DNA from: Promicromonospora umidemergens
GTDB taxonomy: Bacteria; Actinomycetota; Actinomycetes; Actinomycetales; Cellulomonadaceae
Direction of reading: 5' to 3'
Length of the DNA: 64,000 bases
Assembly (NCBI RefSeq): GCF_024171995.1
Contig: NZ_JAMTCT010000006.1
Span: 186,001-250,000 of the forward strand
This document shows, in pieces, positions 59,146 through 64,000 of the stretch. The translations under genes and the position numbers were made by a program. A model generated the notes under the pieces. That model had not been told where the DNA came from and did no database searches. It worked only from the letters and a program-made list of their open reading frames with translations. Positions within the stretch are counted from its first letter, which is position 1, and every line of letters starts with the position of its first letter.

Positions 59146-60477
59146 TCACGGTGTCGGCTCCAGGTGCTCGCTGATCCACTCTTCGGTGAGGTCCGCTGTG
59201 CGCGCGATTGAGAGCGCCATGGAGACGGTGAGGGATTTTCCCGACAGGAATCCGTGGGCGGTCACTGTGCGCCCCAGGGCCTCGGCGCGGTCCACCACGG
59301 TGAGCAGGCCGGCCGATGTTGCCGGCGTTAGGGTGCCAACCGGCTGGCCGTCGACGCGGACCTCAGCAACGCGCTTCTCGCTGCGGGGCAGCTTGATCGT
59401 CAGCGCGTGCAGGGTGCACCACAACGCCGTCGTGCGCCCCGCGACCACCATCGGACCCAAGACGTCCAGGTGTTCTTGTTCCCCAGTCACCTGGATCGTT
59501 CGCCCTTCGGGTAGTTCGGCGGCAGGCTCCCCGGGGTGTGCGTTCGCCGGGAGGATCGAGTCGGGATCACCGAGATCGAGAGTGACTCGACCACGCCAGG
59601 TGCCGTCGTCGTTCGTCGCCCACACTCTTGCCCTCGTGACCGCACCTCGACCCTCGAGGGCGAGTCGGGCCAGCAAGGGTCGGTAGCGCACGGCGTCCTC
59701 TCGGGCGAGAAACCCGACAGTGTGCCCCTCGACATCGATACGGACCGCGTTCGCGTCATGGGCGTTGCCCACCTCGGGAACGAGCACAGCCTCCGTCCGG
59801 AACCCCTCGCTGGTCCGGCGGCCACCCGCCTTGTAGAGCGCCGCCAGTTCCCGCCGGTGGTATGCCTCGCCGACGACCTCGACGGAGGAGCTACTGCCAT
59901 CCCACAACTCGAAGGCGGTCATCCTGAGCTTCCCGCGCTTCGCCTTCGCCACCACGTCTCGTAGGGCTTTCTCTTGGTCGGCCACCCCGGCCGCACCCCG
60001 CACCTTCGGCGAAGTTGGCTCCAGCTGGTCAGCGTCAGATTGCCCAGCCCCGATCGGAACGCGGCCGGTCGGCTCCCGTCGAGACGGCTGTCCGGCTAGA
60101 AGCGCATCTACCTGTGCGCGCAGCGCCGCGAACGCGGCCCGATCCTTGCGACGCCAGTGGACGACGAGGGACTGCGGGTTAATCGCGTTGGGCTGCGGCC
60201 CGTACGTACTGAGATCCACGCCGTCTGAGACGAATACGCGCGCGTGACCGTTGACGAGCATTCTCGCGTCCTTCCACTCGACGCGTACGACGTCGGCAAG
60301 CGGGATCGTGATCGTCGGTGCCCGCTGGATCGTCGCGGCCATCTTGCCCGCATGGATCATCAGCGCATCTTGAGTCAGCTCGAGATCGGCACCATACCCA
60401 GTCGCGCGCATGCTCCCGATGATCCCACCGCCCGCCAGAACTGGCCGCGTATGCTCCAACTCCGCGGTGGCCGCCAC
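59146..60477 (-). CDS. HIRAN-domain protein with N-terminal DUF4429-like domain
   Basis: 443 residues. The N-terminal 130 residues form a PH-like DUF4429 sheet (IGSMRATGYGADLELTQDAL, ITIPLADVVRVEWKDARMLV). After a linker, a HIRAN domain spans about 205-275: VEVVGEAYHRRELAALYK, EAVLVPEVGNAHDANAVRID and VEGHTVGFLAREDAVRYRPL. HIRAN binds single-stranded DNA ends and often serves repair or phage-related proteins. The C-terminal 150 residues repeat beta structure. It diverges from the Vsr-like nuclease gene 52 bp away, so a shared role in DNA processing is plausible. Confidence 0.78.
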   Translation of the reverse strand: MAATAELEHTRPVLAGGGIIGSMRATGYGADLELTQDALMIHAGKMAATIQRAPTITIPLADVVRVEWKDARMLVNGHARVFVSDGVDLSTYGPQPNAINPQSLVVHWRRKDRAAFAALRAQVDALLAGQPSRREPTGRVPIGAGQSDADQLEPTSPKVRGAAGVADQEKALRDVVAKAKRGKLRMTAFELWDGSSSSVEVVGEAYHRRELAALYKAGGRRTSEGFRTEAVLVPEVGNAHDANAVRIDVEGHTVGFLAREDAVRYRPLLARLALEGRGAVTRARVWATNDDGTWRGRVTLDLGDPDSILPANAHPGEPAAELPEGRTIQVTGEQEHLDVLGPMVVAGRTTALWCTLHALTIKLPRSEKRVAEVRVDGQPVGTLTPATSAGLLTVVDRAEALGRTVTAHGFLSGKSLTVSMALSIARTADLTEEWISEHLEPTP

Positions 60478-60529
60478 GGCCGCCGCAGGGCCATGAGGAC
60501 ACGAAAGTGGAAATCCGGCACGACCCGGA

Positions 60530-61150
60530 GTGAGCGTCAGTGGCTCCGCCTACTGTGCCGGCATGGGTCGACACTGGCACGGCAACTCACCTCGCGGCAG
60601 GTTCATCTCCGGGAACGGATGCCCACGGTGCGCGAAGGGCGACGCGCGCGCCTCGAAGCTGGAGACCGAGGTGTTCACGCTGCTGGGCTTCGTCCTTGGT
60701 CGGGGCGAGCGCGACGTCCCCGTTCCAAGCGACCGCAGGATGTGGCTCGACATGCTCTTCACGTTCGAGTACGGGCTACGTCTCGGGATCGAGTACGACG
60801 GCGCCTACTGGCACAAGGATCGAGAAGAGTCCGACGAGCGCAAGACGTGGCGCATCACCAGCAGCAGGCTCGCTCACGAGGTCGTACGGATTCGAGAGGA
60901 ACCACTTGAAGCGATTGGCCACTACGACGTCGTCGTCCCGCCACGTGCAACGGCTGGTGTGATCGCCCAGACGGTCCTGCTCCACCTGGGCCATCATGGC
61001 CTTCTCCCGGGCCCAAGCATCGAGGATGCGACGACCGGACTACTCGCGGCCGCCCGCGAGCCACTCGATGAACGCCACCTCCGGTGTGAGGACTGCGTCA
61101 AGGTGCTCGCCTACATGACACGGTACCGATCGCCTCTCAGACGCATCTGA
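60530..61150 (+). CDS. zinc-ribbon protein with Vsr-like PD-(D/E)xK nuclease domain
   Basis: 206 residues from GTG 60530. An N-terminal treble-clef/zinc ribbon (YCAGMGRHWHGNSPRGRFIS then GNGCPRCAKG) is followed by a Vsr/DUF559-type nuclease core: DMLFTFEYGLRLGIEYDGAY then WHKDREESDERKTWRI, ending VVRIREEPL. The IEYDG-x-x-WH signature holds the metal-binding acid and His. Relatives usually carry several ribbons, here one, so it may be shortened at the 5' end. A final CEDC motif could bind zinc. DNA cleavage is inferred from the fold. Confidence 0.65.
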   Translation: MSVSGSAYCAGMGRHWHGNSPRGRFISGNGCPRCAKGDARASKLETEVFTLLGFVLGRGERDVPVPSDRRMWLDMLFTFEYGLRLGIEYDGAYWHKDREESDERKTWRITSSRLAHEVVRIREEPLEAIGHYDVVVPPRATAGVIAQTVLLHLGHHGLLPGPSIEDATTGLLAAAREPLDERHLRCEDCVKVLAYMTRYRSPLRRI

Positions 61151-61289
61151 GCGTCGCGCCCCTCCAACCCCCTCGCTGAAGATTCCGACACGAAATCGAG
61201 AATCCGGCGCTGACACGAACCTGCGAAGCCGCTGGTCACAACCTCGCCCGCCCGTCATGTTCCGCCGGAACCTACATATGGTGTTCGCC

Positions 61290-61832
61290 ATGCCCTTCGA
61301 GACCGCCCTGACCGACGACGTCACGCTGCGCGAGCTGACCAAGGACGACGCGGTGGCGCTCGCCCACGGCTACGCCCGCAACCGCGAGCACCTCGCGCCC
61401 TGGGACCCCGCGCGGCCGGAGGAGTTCTACACGGAGGAGTGGCACAAGGAGCGCCTCTGGGCGCAGGTCCTGGAGAACTCGACCGGCCGAGCGCTGCACA
61501 CGGTGCTCGAGGCGGACGGTGAGATCGTGGGCAGGCTGAACCTCACCGACATCGTGCGCGGGGCCTTCCAGAACGGGCACGTCGGCTACTGGCTCGACGC
61601 CCGGTTCACCGGCCGTGGCCTGATGACCCGCGCCATCGAGGCGCTGGTCGTCCACGCCAGGGACGAGCTCGGTCTGCATCGCCTGCAGGCGGCGACGCTC
61701 CCGCACAACGAGGCGTCGCAGGCAGTGCTGGCCCGGCTCGGCTTCGTGAGGATCGGCGTCGCTCCCGCCTATCTGAAGATCGGCGGACAGTGGCAGGAGC
61801 ACGTCCTGTTCCAGCTGATCCTGCACGGCTGA
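61290..61832 (+). CDS. GNAT N-acetyltransferase, RimJ/RimL type
   Basis: 180 residues from ATG 61290, chosen because TATGGT ends 7 nt upstream; ATG 61257 upstream lacks a signal. RimL-like text: VTLRELTKDDAVALAHGYAR, REHLAPWDPARPEEFYTEEW, GRLNLTDIVRGAFQNGHVGY and the CoA loop DARFTGRGLMTRAIEALVVH, then HNEASQAVLARLGF. It probably acetylates a protein N-terminus or a small amine. No operon partner. Confidence 0.88.
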   Translation: MPFETALTDDVTLRELTKDDAVALAHGYARNREHLAPWDPARPEEFYTEEWHKERLWAQVLENSTGRALHTVLEADGEIVGRLNLTDIVRGAFQNGHVGYWLDARFTGRGLMTRAIEALVVHARDELGLHRLQAATLPHNEASQAVLARLGFVRIGVAPAYLKIGGQWQEHVLFQLILHG

Positions 61833-62064
61833 GCCGACCCGGTCGACCGGGGCCGGCCGGCGGGTCCCCTGACGCCCGTGCCGCGCGACACGCCGTCGTC
61901 GGTCCTGTTCCGCCCCTGCCAACAGGCGCGACGCCCTGACCTGCGGTACACAAGGGTTGCACGACCGGGGCCACAGGGGGTGGGGCGTCGGACGAGCAAC
62001 CCGCGGGCCTGCCCGCGGGTGCCTGATGCCCGGGAACCCCGGGCCCCGACGGGGGGAGACCACC

Positions 62065-62337
62065 ATGGCCAGCATCCACGGAAGCTCGTTGTCGATAGCG
62101 CTCCTGACAGCACTGCTCGACCCAGAGGAAGACGGCCTCAGATCACCTCACGTCCAGGACCTGCTGCAGGAGGCCCTCGAGACGCGCGAGGACGCACGCG
62201 ACGTGATCGTCGCGCTGCTCGCCTCGTCCGGCTCGATGCTGCGGCAGATCAGCTACCACAACGAGCAGGAACCGCTCGAGTCCCTGCAGAAGGTGGCCCT
62301 GGGCTTCCAGCGCAAGGTGGTCCAGCTCCCCGGCTGA
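62065..62337 (+). CDS. small acidic helical protein, unknown
   Basis: 90 residues from ATG 62065 with GGGGGAG upstream. It is predicted all-helical (LSIALLTALLDPEEDGLRSP, VQDLLQEALETREDARDVIV, LESLQKVALGFQRKVV) with no TM segment or Cys. A GC-rich leader of about 230 bp separates it from the GNAT gene. It converges on the dipeptidase with one base between stops. No family recognised. Confidence 0.6.
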   Translation: MASIHGSSLSIALLTALLDPEEDGLRSPHVQDLLQEALETREDARDVIVALLASSGSMLRQISYHNEQEPLESLQKVALGFQRKVVQLPG

Positions 62338-62338
62338 G

Positions 62339-63475
62339 TCAGCGCCCGGTCTGCGCCGCCACCAGCTCGGCGTCCCGGAGCACGCGCAGCATGTTTCCGC
62401 TGGCCAGCTTGCCCAGGTCGGCGTCGGACCAGCCCTTGTCGGCGAGCGCCGCGAGCAGGGTGGGGTAGCCCGTGACGTCCTCGAGCCCTTCCGGCAGGGT
62501 GGGCGTGCCGTCGTAGTCCCCGCCCAGGCCCACGTGGTCGATGCCGGCGACCTCGCGGACGTGCTCGACGTGCGCGACGACGTCGGACAGCGTGGTGCGG
62601 GGCTGGGGGTGCCCGGCCAGCCACCGCGCCATGAACGGCTCGAACGCCCCGATGTCGGTGCTGCGGATCCCCTCCGCCGCCGCGGCCTCCGCGCCCTCGG
62701 CCCGCCACGCCGCGACGGCGGGCGAGACGAACTGCGGCACGAACGTCACCATGCAGACGCCGCCGTTGGTCGCGAGCGTGGCCAGGACGTCGTCGGGCAC
62801 GTTGCGGGGGACGTCGCAGACGGCGCGCGCGCTCGAGTGGCTGAAGATGACCGGGGCCGAGGTGACGCGCAGCGCGTGGCGCATGGTGCCGGCCGAGGTG
62901 TGCGAGAGGTCGACGAGCATGCCGAGGCGGTTCATCTCGCGTACGACGTCCTCACCGAACGGGGAGAGCCCGCCCAGCACCTCCTCGTCGGTTCCGGAGT
63001 CCGCCCAGGGCACGTTGTCGTTGTGCGTGAGGGTCAGGTACCGGACGCCGAGCGCGTACAGCATGCGCAGCACGGCGAGGGAATCGTCGATGGAGTGGCC
63101 ACCTTCTGCGCCCATGAGCGAGGCGATTCGTCCGTCGCTCCACGCCTGCTCGACGTCGGCGGCGGTCCGGGCGAGCTGGAGCGTCTCGGGGTACTTCTCG
63201 ACCATGCGGTGCACGCAGTCGATCTGTTCGAGCGTCGCGGTGACCGCCGCTCCGCCGACGAGCCTCGACGGCACGTACACCGACCAGAACTGGGCGCCGA
63301 CGCCGCCCTCGCGCAGGCGGGGCAGGTCGGTGTGGGTGGTCGTGAGCCGCTGCGCGATGTCGACGGCGTCGAGGTCGTAGGCCGACTGCTCGCGCAGCTC
63401 CCACGGGAGGTCGTTGTGCCCGTCCCAGACGGGGTGCTTCTGGAGGAGGGCGGTGAGGCGGTCGGCGGTCGTCAT
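62339..63475 (-). CDS. membrane dipeptidase, M19 (renal dipeptidase) family
   Basis: 378 residues of the amidohydrolase-type barrel. Zinc ligands and signatures are WDGHNDLPW (H-x-D, residues 17-25), the bridging Glu in [48 protein letters not shown] and [11 protein letters not shown]. It has no signal peptide, so it acts in the cytoplasm on dipeptides, possibly including D-amino-acid ones from cell-wall turnover. The length matches the bacterial family. Confidence 0.93.
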   Translation of the reverse strand: MTTADRLTALLQKHPVWDGHNDLPWELREQSAYDLDAVDIAQRLTTTHTDLPRLREGGVGAQFWSVYVPSRLVGGAAVTATLEQIDCVHRMVEKYPETLQLARTAADVEQAWSDGRIASLMGAEGGHSIDDSLAVLRMLYALGVRYLTLTHNDNVPWADSGTDEEVLGGLSPFGEDVVREMNRLGMLVDLSHTSAGTMRHALRVTSAPVIFSHSSARAVCDVPRNVPDDVLATLATNGGVCMVTFVPQFVSPAVAAWRAEGAEAAAAEGIRSTDIGAFEPFMARWLAGHPQPRTTLSDVVAHVEHVREVAGIDHVGLGGDYDGTPTLPEGLEDVTGYPTLLAALADKGWSDADLGKLASGNMLRVLRDAELVAAQTGR

Positions 63476-63520
63476 GCGGGCGACACTATCGCGCGGTCGG
63501 GCCGCCGAAGCGGGCCGGAC

Positions 63521-63916
63521 CTACCCGGTGAGGTGGTCGACGAGATCCACCAGGAGAGGGGAGACCGCGAGGCCTAGAGCCAAGACAATCTGCCCGACCG
63601 CGATGGCCAGCCCTTTGCCGCGTTGTGGCACGAGGCCGACCGATCCTTTTGCGAGATGGTGGTGTGGCGGCGCGTAGTAGACGTCAGTCACCTTGCCGGG
63701 CGCCACGTCCACGAGCAACTCGACCTCGCCGTGACGCCACAACCACATGGAGTACAAGATCGCAAGATGTGGTCCACTGCGCACCCGGACTTCCCGCGTA
63801 CCGAAGTATCTGACGTCGACTTCGTGCCCGTCGATGTGCATTGTGATGACCCTCAGACCAAGGCTCGGGCTCACGTGCACGCGTACGAGGCCGTCGTAGC
63901 CAACACCTTCACTCAT
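63521..63916 (-). CDS. tail-anchored small protein of unknown function
   Basis: 131 residues: a beta-rich soluble part (LVRVHVSPSLGLRVITMHID, YFGTREVRVRSGPHLAILYS, HGEVELLVDVAPGKVTDVYY) with a PPHHH cluster, then one C-terminal transmembrane helix (LAIAVGQIVLALGLAVSPLL). A small exterior-sensing or lipid-contact role is possible; I do not recognise the family. It follows the partial gene at the window end by 15 bp and probably shares its operon. Confidence 0.6.
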   Translation of the reverse strand: MSEGVGYDGLVRVHVSPSLGLRVITMHIDGHEVDVRYFGTREVRVRSGPHLAILYSMWLWRHGEVELLVDVAPGKVTDVYYAPPHHHLAKGSVGLVPQRGKGLAIAVGQIVLALGLAVSPLLVDLVDHLTG

Positions 63917-63931
63917 TCGAGACCATAACCC

Positions 63932-64000
63932 TTACCGGGTGAAGAAGCCGTCGTCGAAATTTGGATCCCAGTCACCATAGGGGTGCGTCGGAAACCTGTC
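63932..64000 (-). CDS. C-terminal end of a gene continuing past the window
   Basis: The last 22 codons before TAA (complement of 63932-63934) read DRFPTHPYGDWDPNFDDGFF then TR. The composition (Pro, Asp, aromatic) looks like the end of a real protein rather than random sequence. It lies 15 bp upstream of the tail-anchored protein gene on the same strand. Nothing can be said about function. Confidence 0.45.
   Translation of the reverse strand, partial: DRFPTHPYGDWDPNFDDGFFTR

Noticed and set aside
58831-59211. 126-codon open frame before the HIRAN gene
   Set aside because: No recognisable domain; overlaps the end of a well-supported gene on the other strand.

Overview
The window is chromosomal DNA of a high-GC actinobacterium. 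The evidence is the codon use throughout, an HspR/HAIR-controlled dnaK-grpE-dnaJ operon, a mycothiol-family nitroreductase, an F420-type LLM oxidoreductase, an MgtA-like mannosyltransferase and many leaderless promoters (TANNNT followed 6-7 nt later by ATG or GTG). A member of Micrococcales, near Promicromonosporaceae or Cellulomonadaceae, is my best guess. That placement is inference from gene content only.

1-29 kb is mostly ordinary chromosome. It holds a secreted EEP-family hydrolase, a YcnI copper-protein pair, a LytR_C protein, a TetR-regulated ABC exporter laid out like mycobacterial Rv1217c-Rv1219c, a uracil-type permease, two redox enzymes, and an FMN-riboswitch-controlled PnuC-type riboflavin transporter. 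Next come an acyl-CoA dehydrogenase, a three-gene two-component operon, an Nramp transporter and a three-gene glycosyltransferase block. Two tandem imine-reductase-like genes diverge from an HxlR regulator across a palindromic operator. Several convergent gene pairs are separated by long near-perfect hairpins.

29.2-36.6 kb is a mosaic accessory region anchored on a tRNA-Ser(CGA) gene at its right end. Two further copies of the tRNA 3' end lie to the left at 30.06 and 31.24 kb, inside 69-bp direct repeats. This is the footprint expected of two tandem integrations. The region carries a MazEF-type toxin-antitoxin pair just outside the left repeat, a nested inverted-repeat element, an integrase-tail-like fragment, a C5 cytosine methyltransferase with a probable new restriction endonuclease, and decayed GntR and GNAT genes. 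A second GntR-tail/GNAT module lies at 27.4-28.0 kb.

36.8-54.7 kb returns to chromosome: an FCD regulator, two operons sharing a paralogous two-TM protein, a GH43 arabinanase with a LacI-type operator, a transglutaminase-like protein, a sirtuin, TadA and uracil phosphoribosyltransferase. It also carries a 1176-residue gene that fuses an ECF sigma factor, a zinc-finger anti-sigma motif, transmembrane segments and a very large extracellular part. The dnaK-grpE-dnaJ-hspR cluster with two HAIR boxes follows.

54.9-61.2 kb is a second accessory stretch: a HEPN/Toprim-N-like pair, a winged-helix initiator-like gene coupled to a DUF3039-tailed protein, an orphan HTH antitoxin-like gene, a HIRAN protein and a zinc-ribbon Vsr-like nuclease. 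The window ends with a GNAT enzyme, an M19 dipeptidase and small unknown genes. I saw no CRISPR array, rRNA gene or intact transposase.
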